Of a stretch of DNA of 64,000 nt, positions 17,895 through 26,202 are shown one piece after another. This DNA is from AP-15 sp963797115. Its GTDB lineage: Bacteria; Pseudomonadota; Alphaproteobacteria; ATCC43930; CGMCC-115725. The position numbers were made by a program, and so were the translations under genes. Each line of letters begins with the position of its first letter. Position 1 is the first letter of the stretch. The notes beneath the pieces are model-generated. The model did no database searches and was not told the origin of the DNA. It was given only the letters and a program-made list of their open reading frames with translations. The stretch covers positions 3,534,001 to 3,598,000 of the forward strand of contig CAWCOH010000001.1 in the NCBI GenBank assembly GCA_963797115.1, written 5' to 3'.

Positions 17895-18425
17895 ATGTCA
17901 GACGACAACCACCTGCGCGGCCCCTCAATTCGAAGTATCCCCACAGGGGACAACCGCGAGCGCATGATCTGCGCTGAATGCGGATATATCCTCTACGACA
18001 ACCCGAAAATCGTCGTCGGCTCGGTTGCTCGGTGGGGGGAAAGGCTTCTTTTGTGCCGGCGATCGATCAACCCGCGTTACGGTTATTGGACTTTGCCGGC
18101 GGGTTACCTCGAGCTGAATGAGTTAGCGAGTGCGGGTGCGGAGCGGGAGGCCTGGGAGGAGGCTCGGGCTCGTATAGAGATCGAAGGATTGTTGGCCATA
18201 TACGACATTCCGCGCATCAGCCAAGTGCAGCTGATCTATCGCGCGCGGCTGCTGGAAGAGACGATTGAGCCAGGACCAGAGAGCCTCGAGGTCCGGCTTT
18301 TCGACTGGGCGGAAATCCCTTGGACGGAACTCGCCTTCCCCTCGATTAGCTGGGCGCTCCAGCACGATCGCGAAGCCCGGGCGACGCGCGACTACACCGC
18401 CCGCGTCAACCCGCCCGGCTCCTGA
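17895..18425 (+). CDS. Nudix hydrolase with half zinc ribbon
   Basis: A 176 aa pyrophosphohydrolase. The Nudix box runs from G70 through E76 to REAWEE (84-89), which holds the metal-binding glutamates; the usual glycine after EE is an alanine. Upstream, ICAECGYILYDNPKIV is the zinc-ribbon remnant found in the NudC/ADP-ribose-type group, with only the second CxxC pair kept. The family removes nucleoside diphosphate-linked compounds; the exact substrate cannot be read from sequence. The start at 17895 has no strong ribosome site, and a GTG or ATG nearer the ribbon is possible. It is followed by tRNA-Phe on the other strand. Confidence 0.9.
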   Translation: MSDDNHLRGPSIRSIPTGDNRERMICAECGYILYDNPKIVVGSVARWGERLLLCRRSINPRYGYWTLPAGYLELNELASAGAEREAWEEARARIEIEGLLAIYDIPRISQVQLIYRARLLEETIEPGPESLEVRLFDWAEIPWTELAFPSISWALQHDREARATRDYTARVNPPGS

Positions 18426-18591
18426 TGGCGCTGCCTGCCGCGAAATCTTAGAAGCCCGCAGTTGGGCAGAGCTATTTACGTCCCCTCGCGGCCATCTCGC
18501 GGTATACGGTCATCTGCGACACCGAGAACCGCGCGTTTGCTGGCGGCGCCTCACGCGGAGCGTATAACGGCGCGGGACCCGGAAGCGTCGG

Positions 18592-18667
<76 letters not shown>

Positions 18668-19025
18668 GGCGCTCCGCGACCGGCGCTTATAGGGGAGGTT
18701 CAGCGCCCTGTCCAGCCGAGCGTTGCCTTCGCGGCCGGACCCAATCGACCATGTCTGCCGGAGCAGGCCGTCCGCTACGAGCTTGGCAGCGTGCCGTGCA
18801 GCATGTTCCGAGTTGGCAAATGGATTTTGCTTGACTAAGTTCATGATTCGTTCTAAAAAACTCAATCAAATAACATTCAAAACCGATTCGGTCGGTGTTC
18901 CGCAGCGCAACCGGCAAATGGATGCGTGCCGGATCTGCCGACCCTCGCAGTCAGATTATGCGCTCCCTTTGTGGGCCGCGCGGAAAGGATTAATCCTGAT
19001 GGAAAGATCATTAGAGGACCATAAT
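18668..19025. other. tRNA-Phe upstream region and leader of the diiron gene
   Basis: About 360 bases. The part next to the tRNA should hold its promoter, although I see no clear -35/-10 pair. Base composition becomes AT-rich around 18830-18890. Open frames run through it on both strands but have no motif. Near 18981-19018 two ribosome-site candidates (AAGGA and AGAGGA) serve the following gene. Confidence 0.5.
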
Positions 19026-19823
19026 ATGGCATTCGCTGGCGGGATGCCCTCAGAAGCTCGAGACCAGACTGAACCCAGGCCGACCACGGTTGAGGAATTT
19101 CCGATTGTAATCAAATCCTTACTGGAAGAGCGCCGACCGTCAAGAATGCCGTTCTTCCAGCACCTGGCGGGCCTGCCATACGCCGTGGCAAGCGATCCCT
19201 CTTTGCTTGGGCAAATACATCTGCATTACCAGTCGGCCATGCATGCCACCCGCGCAGCGGTCTATTACCTACCCCACCTCGACAGTCCGGCGCTGCGCAA
19301 GCGAAAGCTTCAGATATTACTTGATGATGATGGGTTGCCTGGAGGAGATACTCACCATTATCAACTAACCCGAGCATTCCGCAACATTGGCGCTAAATCC
19401 TTGCTTGAGGATGAAGAGTTTGGCGATCCTGCGAGATTGAGTAGCCATATCGGCGGCGAGACGCTGTGTTTTGTGCGCCTTGCCCGAAAACTTTACGCCC
19501 GATCGCTCGGTCCTTGGTGTGCTGTCGAGATAATGTCAGTCGATTGGATGCAAGCTCTTGCGGATGCGCTATCGGTTCACTTCCCGCAATTCAACAATGA
19601 GCCGTACTTTAAAGAGTGTTTCTCACAGCAGGTGGAAGAACGACACGCGGCCGAATCGCTTGCGGTCACGCAGATGGTGCTAAGAGCGCGACCCGCCCTG
19701 GTATCTGAAACGTTACGCGACGCCGGGACGATGGCCGCGGCGCTCGACGGGGTGTGGACCCATCTGGACAGGATAGTTCGAAGCGCCCGGCGCCGTGGGC
19801 GGGTCCGCGGTAGCGTGCAATGA
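19026..19823 (+). CDS. haem-oxygenase-like diiron (HDO) / iron-containing redox enzyme
   Basis: A 265 aa, probably all-helical protein. The pattern fits the TenA/haem-oxygenase-like fold with a diiron centre: HLHYQSAMHATRAA, then DDDG with HH (100-111), a helix with AVEIM (E168) followed by DWMQALADAL, and EERHAAESL (E204/E205, H207). Enzymes of this fold include UndA, BesC and SznF and perform oxidative cleavage or N-oxygenation of small molecules; plain haem oxygenase is unlikely as the proximal-histidine N-terminus is absent. Start 19026 has AGAGGA 7 bases upstream; ATG 18999 is an alternative adding nine residues. An MFS transporter follows on the same strand. The substrate is not predictable. 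Confidence 0.65.
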   Translation: MAFAGGMPSEARDQTEPRPTTVEEFPIVIKSLLEERRPSRMPFFQHLAGLPYAVASDPSLLGQIHLHYQSAMHATRAAVYYLPHLDSPALRKRKLQILLDDDGLPGGDTHHYQLTRAFRNIGAKSLLEDEEFGDPARLSSHIGGETLCFVRLARKLYARSLGPWCAVEIMSVDWMQALADALSVHFPQFNNEPYFKECFSQQVEERHAAESLAVTQMVLRARPALVSETLRDAGTMAAALDGVWTHLDRIVRSARRRGRVRGSVQ

Positions 19824-20087
19824 ACTCGTCCGGAAATCAGCGCCCTGTTGAGCCACGGCATTTCCTTCGAGCGGTGTGTGTCCTGCGAACCCGAGCTGCC
19901 GATAAAGAAAAGCCGCCGCGGTCGCTACACGATCAGGAATGACGGCCAGTGGGCAGCCCGATTCCGACGACCCGTTAGCTCTCCTCAGAAATTTCGACCT
20001 GGTGACGCCGCCGCGGCAGCCGTCGCGGTCTGACTGCGCCGCCGCCGATCATTGGCAACGGAAACGCCTATCAAACAGGGCTGATGT

Positions 20088-21323
20088 ATGTACCTCACGG
20101 CGATAGCTCCGTCGGCGACATTGATCGCCAGTTGGCTGACCATGTTTCTGATCGGGACCGAGTTGTTCGTCTTGTCTCCGCTACTGCCCATGCTCGCCGC
20201 CGACTACGGTGTTTCCCCGACGCTCGCAGGATGGTGCATAACGGCCTTTTCTTTAACCTATATGGCGACGGCACCGCTGCTCGGTTATGTGGCGGATCGG
20301 GTAGGACGACGGCAGGTGCTAACCTGTTCTTTGCTAGTGTTTGGTGTGGCCAACCTGCTGACCGCTACCGCTCCCAACCTCCTTTGGCTCGTTGGCGCGA
20401 GGGCCATTGCGGGCGCTGCTGCTGCCGGGGTATCACCCTCCATCTACGCGCTCGTGACCGCCGCCGCCCCGCCCGATCGCCGGGCTGCTTGGCTTGCTGT
20501 CTCGGTCTCCGGGCTTTTGGTATCACTCGCGATCGGTGCAGCTGTCGGTGCGCAGATCGGTGCAGTCCTTGGCTGGGCTTGGGTATTCGCGGCGCTCGCC
20601 GTCATAAGCCTGATCTTCGCACAGCTTAACCGTCGAATCTGGCCGTATGAACACGTGCGATCAGGTGCACCCACGGCTCCCTATAATCTCCTCCTTTGCG
20701 CCGTCTTCCTGCGGCGTCTGGTGCCCACCGTCGTGTGGAGCACGAGCTTGTACGGCGTTTACAACTATCTAGGAGCCGGCCTCACCTCGGTCGCCTTTTC
20801 ACCTGGACAAGTTGCACGATCAATTTTGTGGTATGGATGTGGAGCAGCAGTCGGAGCCTTGATCGGTGGGCGTTTGGCCGATCGTGTCGGGACGAAGTTC
20901 ATGGCTGGGGCGAGCTTTGCGGGGCTTTGCGGCAGCTTCCTTCTGCTCAGGCTTGCACTCAGTTGCGGCGCCTTCATCGAATTGACATTGGGTTTGAGTT
21001 CAGCGGTAGCGCAACTATTTTTCCCAGCCCAGCAGGCGGGGCTCGCCCGAGATTTTCCCGAGCGATCCGCTACAGCGCTCGCCTGGAACAACAGTGCGCT
21101 GTTCTTGGGCATCGCGCTTGGATCGCTGATTGGCGGCAGAGCCGCAGCAATCGGCGGCTTTGGTGCAACCGTGGCAATTTCTGCCGTTATCGCCCTCGCT
21201 GGTTGCGTAATAAATGGGATCGTTGTGCCCGTCGCCGGCCAACCGGAGCTGGAGCAGCGAAACGTTAGCCCGCCCTCACGCGCACCAAGCGCGTGCCAGT
21301 CTTTAGAGCGGACGCGCTCATGA
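20088..21323 (+). CDS. MFS transporter, 12 helices
   Basis: Inner-membrane major-facilitator permease of 411 aa. The motif-A loop GYVADRVGRRQV lies between helices 2 and 3, its repeat GGRLADRVGTKF between helices 8 and 9, and motif D1/motif C-like glycine-rich stretches are present. The AraJ/Bcr-like drug-H+ antiporter group is the nearest; export of a small molecule is likely but the substrate is unknown. It starts at 20088 with AGGG 7 bases upstream and lies 264 bases after the diiron gene, so the two may share a transcript. The C-terminal 20 residues are basic and polar. A second bona fide ATG at 20084 is in another frame. Confidence 0.9.
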   Translation: MYLTAIAPSATLIASWLTMFLIGTELFVLSPLLPMLAADYGVSPTLAGWCITAFSLTYMATAPLLGYVADRVGRRQVLTCSLLVFGVANLLTATAPNLLWLVGARAIAGAAAAGVSPSIYALVTAAAPPDRRAAWLAVSVSGLLVSLAIGAAVGAQIGAVLGWAWVFAALAVISLIFAQLNRRIWPYEHVRSGAPTAPYNLLLCAVFLRRLVPTVVWSTSLYGVYNYLGAGLTSVAFSPGQVARSILWYGCGAAVGALIGGRLADRVGTKFMAGASFAGLCGSFLLLRLALSCGAFIELTLGLSSAVAQLFFPAQQAGLARDFPERSATALAWNNSALFLGIALGSLIGGRAAAIGGFGATVAISAVIALAGCVINGIVVPVAGQPELEQRNVSPPSRAPSACQSLERTRS

Positions 21324-21485
21324 TGAATTTCTGACGGGATTTTGACGAACGGATGATTAAAATTATTCCTCATGTGCCTGATTGAGCTGTTGTGGGGGAA
21401 GTGAAAGAGCCTCTGAGACATATAGAGCAGCCGTTTGGCCCGCTGTCCCTGCGAAGGGCGCAAGTGCGTCGGAGGACTGTAGAGC

Positions 21486-24400
21486 GTGCCACGCCTTGAA
21501 AGCGTTGAGGGAACAGCTACCCTCAAGGCTGAAAGGGTTAGTCCGTCCGCGCATTGGACCTCAAAGGCAAAGGCCTGGTGGCGGGTCATGATCGGGCGAG
21601 CGGCGCGGCGGGTGGCCGACTGGTTCACGGGAAGGGGCGCCGCCCGATCCGCGTTGTCGCACGGCATCCGCATCGGACTGACGGGGCAGTTGTTTCTGCT
21701 CGTTATCTTAGCCGTTGTGCCGGCGCTGGTGATTCAAGCGTGGAACGAATATGACCAGCGGATAGCTCGTGAGGGTGAAATCCGTCAGCACGTGGTGGAA
21801 ATTACCAAGCAGTTCGGCGAGGAGATTGGCGTATTGCGCGAGGGCGCACGGCAACTGTTGCTTGCACTCGCTCAATTGGATCCGGTCAAATCCCTGCAAC
21901 CCGATGCATGCAGCGCGCTGTTTTCAAAATTGAAGTCACAATACGCGAATTATAGTTTCCTTGGTGCGGCAGATGTAACCGGTCGGATCTTTTGTGTGAG
22001 CGGGCCAACATCATTTTTTGAGGTAACCGATCAGCCATTTTTTACGCGGGCTCTGACTCAGCCCGAACTCGCAGTTGGGAATTATTGGATCGATCCTGTC
22101 AGCAATCAGAGGATGATACACTTTGCGGAGCGGTTCGAAGATAGTAATGGCGATATCGCAGGTGTCGTGTTCGCCGGGCTCGATTTGGCTTGGCTATCCG
22201 ACCACCTCAAAGAGCGCGGGCTAACGCCGACGGCCTCGATCCTGATTGCTGATCGCGAGGGCAATATTATAGCCCGGCTGCCTCATCCCGAACTCCTCGT
22301 CGGGAAGAACATGAGAACGACGCACGAGAGGATCATGGATGGCGACGAAGCGGGATGGGAGGAAGTAGTCGGTGTTGACGGCATTACACGAATATTCGGA
22401 TATGTGCCAGCAGTTCTCTCTCCAAAAGATTTCTTCCTTAGTGCCGGAGAATCTAAAGCAACAGCTTTTGCGGAGATCGACAACGCTACCCGACGCGGAG
22501 TCGGACTTATTCTTGCGGGGTTTTTGGCTGCGATTTACGCGGCTTGGGCGGGTGGCAGGAAATTCATCCGCCGCCCGATCGAAGGTCTTTTGAACGTCAC
22601 CGCCGAATGGCGAAAGGGTAATTACGCAGCCCGCGCTCGCCTCGAAGATCGTGCCTCGGAAATTGGCCGTCTTGGAGCGGCGTTCGACGATATGGCCGAC
22701 GACCTCGCCGCCCGCCACGCCGCTCAAAAGCGGGCGGAGGAGGAATTGCGCCACCTGAATGCGACTCTCGAAGCGCGGATCCAGCAGCGAACCATTGAGT
22801 TGGAGCGGGCTGTCGAGGCGAAATCTCAGTTCTTGGCGAACATGAGCCACGAAATGCGCACGCCGTTGAACGGTGTACTCGGCATGCTCGAGCTCGTCCG
22901 TCAAACTGAGTTGGGGGCCACTCAGCAGCGCTTTGTCGAAACTGCGCGACGCTCGGCTGATACACTCCTCGGCGTTATCAATGGGGTTCTCGACGTCTCG
23001 AAGATCGAAGCAGGAAGGGTCGAGCTCGAGCACAGTGCATTCGAGTTGCGGACCCTCGTGGAAGAAGTAACAGAATCTTTCAGCAATTCGGCTTACGCCA
23101 AGGGTCTGGAACTAGGCTGTTTCGTCCCGGCCGATTTGCCGACCGCCGTCATCGGCGATTCCGGTCGCGTCCGCCAGATCCTGACAAACCTGATCGGTAA
23201 TGCGATCAAATTCACCGAACGCGGGGAGGTGGGCATACGCGTTCAGATAGTGGAGAAGTCTAAGGCGTCGGTCATGATCTCCTTTGAGGTCAGCGACACG
23301 GGGATCGGCATCCCCGCTGAAAAACGAGACCAGATTTTCGAAGCTTTTGTCCAGGCCGATAGTTCAACGACAAGGCGGTACGGCGGCACCGGTCTCGGCC
23401 TCACGATCGCCAAACATTTTTGCGAGATGATGGGAGGGACAATCCGCGTCGTGAGCGAGCCGGGTGTCGGATCCTGTTTCCGCGTTACCGCCCGATTTGA
23501 ATTGCAGAGCGCGGCGGCGCTGAGTGATACGGTAGCACCGGCCGGTGATGCCATGCCGATCCTTGTAGTTACCGGCAACGCGCTCAGTCGTGAGATCCTG
23601 ACCGATCAGTTATCTGCACGATCCGTCCGCGCCGACCACGCGCAAACTGGTTCGGACGCACTTGCGGCTTTGCGCCCGGCGATCGCCCGCGGGGATCCGT
23701 ATGGGCGCGTAATCATCGACAATTTGCTTCCCGACATGAGCGGGATCGAGCTGGCGCGCACTATCAAGTCCGCCTTCCCACAACGCGATTTTCAGCTCAT
23801 CCTGTTGACTCCCTTTGGGCAAGAAATCAGCGAGTTGTCTGCCACTAGATTTTGCGGGCTGACGAAGCCCATCCGGCAATCCGCCCTATGGGATTGTCTT
23901 GCCTCCGACACTGCTCATGTTGCCCCCGAGACATCGGGCGCCGACGAAGCGGCAATACCACGAAGCTCAGCCACCACAGGAACACGTGTGCTGCTGGTTG
24001 ACGATAGTCCGGTAAATCTCGAAGTCTGTGTAACCATCCTTGAGGGTTTGGGATGCGTTGTTGAAACCGCTACGAATGGGTGGGATGCTCTCGAGCATCA
24101 CGCCCATAACGAGTTCGGGTTGATTTTTATGGATTGCCAGATGCCCGACATGGATGGGTACGGGGCAACCGCTGAACTACGCCGACGCGAATCTCAATCC
24201 CGTCGCCACACTCCGATAATCGCACTGACCGGAAATGTGATCGAAGGCGCCCGCGAGCGCTGTTTAGCGGCGGGAATGGACGATTACTTGGCAAAACCTT
24301 TTAGTCTTGATCAGATGAAGGCCATGTTGATCGCATGGTCTAGTACACCCACGCTCCGGGCCGCGCGTGACCATCTGGCACTCGTGCCTGCTTCGTTGTG

Positions 24401-24758
24401 TCCTGAACCGGTAGACTACAAGGTGCTCGACTCGCTCCGGCAGCTGCAGAAAGAGCAGCGGTCTGACATCGTTCAGCAGGTGATAGATTTATTTTTCAAA
24501 GATGCCGCGAGTCTTCTCAAAGACCTGGAGCGAGGTACCACAAACCACGACGCGTCGCTGCTTTTCCAGGCCAGCCACGCGCTGAAGTCGGTCAGTGCCA
24601 ACGTCGGGGCGGTCACCTTGGCCTCGCGCTGCAATGAGCTCGAGACGATGGCACAGTCCGGAGTCGTGTCAGACGCGGCGCCGATGGTCAGGGCGATCCT
24701 CGAAGACTACCGGACGGCGGAAATTCTTCTATCTGATCGCTTGCAAAAAGTAGCCTGA
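21486..24758 (+). CDS. hybrid sensor histidine kinase (Cache-HAMP-HK-REC-REC-HPt)
   Basis: A 1090 aa membrane kinase of the BarA/ArcB class. GTG start with GGAGGA 9 bases upstream. Helix 1 (about residues 62-84), a periplasmic double-Cache sensor (85-340), helix 2, HAMP, then the H-box FLANMSHEMRTPLNG with phospho-acceptor H455. The ATPase core carries NLIGNAIKFTERG, DTGIGI and GGTGLGL. The first receiver looks degenerate: its start ILVVTGNALSR lacks the acidic pair, although IIDNLLPDMSG keeps an aspartate. The second has LLVDDS, D883 in FMDCQMP, and AKPF. The tail is an HPt domain with H1031 in ASHALKS. Such kinases pass phosphate to a separate regulator; none is adjacent. Ligand unknown. 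Confidence 0.95.
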   Translation: MPRLESVEGTATLKAERVSPSAHWTSKAKAWWRVMIGRAARRVADWFTGRGAARSALSHGIRIGLTGQLFLLVILAVVPALVIQAWNEYDQRIAREGEIRQHVVEITKQFGEEIGVLREGARQLLLALAQLDPVKSLQPDACSALFSKLKSQYANYSFLGAADVTGRIFCVSGPTSFFEVTDQPFFTRALTQPELAVGNYWIDPVSNQRMIHFAERFEDSNGDIAGVVFAGLDLAWLSDHLKERGLTPTASILIADREGNIIARLPHPELLVGKNMRTTHERIMDGDEAGWEEVVGVDGITRIFGYVPAVLSPKDFFLSAGESKATAFAEIDNATRRGVGLILAGFLAAIYAAWAGGRKFIRRPIEGLLNVTAEWRKGNYAARARLEDRASEIGRLGAAFDDMADDLAARHAAQKRAEEELRHLNATLEARIQQRTIELERAVEAKSQFLANMSHEMRTPLNGVLGMLELVRQTELGATQQRFVETARRSADTLLGVINGVLDVSKIEAGRVELEHSAFELRTLVEEVTESFSNSAYAKGLELGCFVPADLPTAVIGDSGRVRQILTNLIGNAIKFTERGEVGIRVQIVEKSKASVMISFEVSDTGIGIPAEKRDQIFEAFVQADSSTTRRYGGTGLGLTIAKHFCEMMGGTIRVVSEPGVGSCFRVTARFELQSAAALSDTVAPAGDAMPILVVTGNALSREILTDQLSARSVRADHAQTGSDALAALRPAIARGDPYGRVIIDNLLPDMSGIELARTIKSAFPQRDFQLILLTPFGQEISELSATRFCGLTKPIRQSALWDCLASDTAHVAPETSGADEAAIPRSSATTGTRVLLVDDSPVNLEVCVTILEGLGCVVETATNGWDALEHHAHNEFGLIFMDCQMPDMDGYGATAELRRRESQSRRHTPIIALTGNVIEGARERCLAAGMDDYLAKPFSLDQMKAMLIAWSSTPTLRAARDHLALVPASLCPEPVDYKVLDSLRQLQKEQRSDIVQQVIDLFFKDAASLLKDLERGTTNHDASLLFQASHALKSVSANVGAVTLASRCNELETMAQSGVVSDAAPMVRAILEDYRTAEILLSDRLQKVA

Positions 24759-24916
24759 CTATCATCCCGTCGAATGTTCACCAAGCCAAGGGCGAGCGCT
24801 TCGGCCTCAGACCGGATCACGGCCGATGATTTCCACGCTGTGAGGCCACGCTCCGCCGGATTAAGCAATTTCTGGATCCGCGACGCCGGTACATGGGCCT
24901 ATCGTTCGGAAACGGT

Positions 24917-25987
24917 TTACTCCTCGCTTGCCGCATTATCTCCTGAGGCAGCCATCATTGCTTCGGCGACGAGCCCGGCATTGGCGCGAATTGCATGCTC
25001 CACCGCCTCGCTAACCTCGCCGTGATCTCTGAGAAAGGTTTTGGCGTTCTCGCGACCCTGGCCGATACGTTGGCCCTCGTATGAAAACCAGGAGCCAGAC
25101 TTTTCGACCACGCCCGCCTGAACCCCCAGGTCAATCAGCTCGCCGCGTTTTGAGACGCCTTCGCCGTACATGATGTCAAAGTCGACAACCTTGAATGGAG
25201 GAGCCATCTTATTTTTTACGACCTTTACGCGGGTCTGATTGCCAATCACTTGGTCACGATCTTTAATCGCACCAATGCGCCGGATGTCAAGGCGAACAGA
25301 CGCGTAAAATTTTAGTGCATTCCCGCCGGTGGTGGTTTCCGGATTGCCAAACATTACCCCGATCTTGAGACGGATCTGGTTGATAAAAATGACCATAGCC
25401 CGAGAGCGAGCGATCGATCCGGTCAACTTGCGCAGCGCTTGGCTCATCAACCTGGCGTGTAGGCCGACGTGACTGTCGCCCATTTCTCCCTCGAGCTCAG
25501 CACGCGGAACAAGGGCGGCCACCGAATCAATCACCAGAACGTCAATAGCACCGGAGCGAACAAGTGTGTCAGTGATCTCGAGTGCCTGTTCGCCCGCATC
25601 GGGCTGAGAAATCAATAATTCGTCGACATTGACCCCGAGTTTGCGGGCGTATGCCGGGTCGAGGGCGTGCTCTGCGTCGATGAAGGCGCAAGTGCCACCG
25701 CAGCGCTGACCTTCGGCAATCACGTGCAACGCCAGAGTCGTCTTTCCGGAACTCTCCGGGCCGTATATTTCGATGATCCGACCGCGCGGCAATCCCCCGA
25801 TGCCGAGCGCGATATCAAGACCCAGCGAACCTGTGGAAATCACCTCGGTCTCCGCCGCGGCCTCGCGCGAGCCTAGCTTCATGATCGAACCCTTGCCGAA
25901 GGCACGTTCGATTTGGCCCAGCGCTGCGTCCAAAGCTCGCTGTCTGTCCATCGCTTCCTTGTCCAATAGGCGCAACGCCGTCTGCAT
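24917..25987 (-). CDS. recA: recombinase RecA
   Basis: Cytoplasmic strand-exchange ATPase and SOS co-protease. 356 aa, normal length. Walker A is GPESSGKTT, Walker B LVIDSVAAL, the L2 loop region TTGGNALKFYASVRLDI, and the C-terminus ends in the usual acidic tail (DNAASEE). Start at 25987 has AAGGA 8 bases upstream; the conserved core MDRQRALDAALGQIERAFGK begins at the next methionine (25951). A near-consensus alphaproteobacterial SOS box lies 60 bases upstream, listed separately, so LexA control is likely. It is downstream of cckA on the same strand, with a 215-base gap holding its own control region. Confidence 0.98.
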   Translation of the reverse strand: MQTALRLLDKEAMDRQRALDAALGQIERAFGKGSIMKLGSREAAAETEVISTGSLGLDIALGIGGLPRGRIIEIYGPESSGKTTLALHVIAEGQRCGGTCAFIDAEHALDPAYARKLGVNVDELLISQPDAGEQALEITDTLVRSGAIDVLVIDSVAALVPRAELEGEMGDSHVGLHARLMSQALRKLTGSIARSRAMVIFINQIRLKIGVMFGNPETTTGGNALKFYASVRLDIRRIGAIKDRDQVIGNQTRVKVVKNKMAPPFKVVDFDIMYGEGVSKRGELIDLGVQAGVVEKSGSWFSYEGQRIGQGRENAKTFLRDHGEVSEAVEHAIRANAGLVAEAMMAASGDNAASEE

Positions 25988-26045
25988 ATTCCGCTTCCTT
26001 TATTTCACACTCAGCAACGCCGTGCAACGCGGCCAGTAGAATACT

Positions 26046-26060
26046 GTACACGTTTTGTTC
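26046..26060 (-). promoter_or_regulatory. candidate LexA (SOS) box upstream of recA
   Basis: On the plus strand GTAC-N7-GTTC; the alphaproteobacterial LexA consensus is GTTC-N7-GTTC, so there is one mismatch. It lies 59 bases before the recA start codon, the usual place for LexA repression. Confidence 0.6.
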
Positions 26061-26202
26061 AAACGATGCAATCGGAAACGCCAGGCCGGTCTCTCGGTCC
26101 GGCGATCTCCGGACGAAGACCCGGGCATCATTACTAGCTGAGCGTCACCGCTGCATCATCGGCACAATAATAATCAGCTGCTTGAGTTTTAGCCTGAGCT
26201 TA

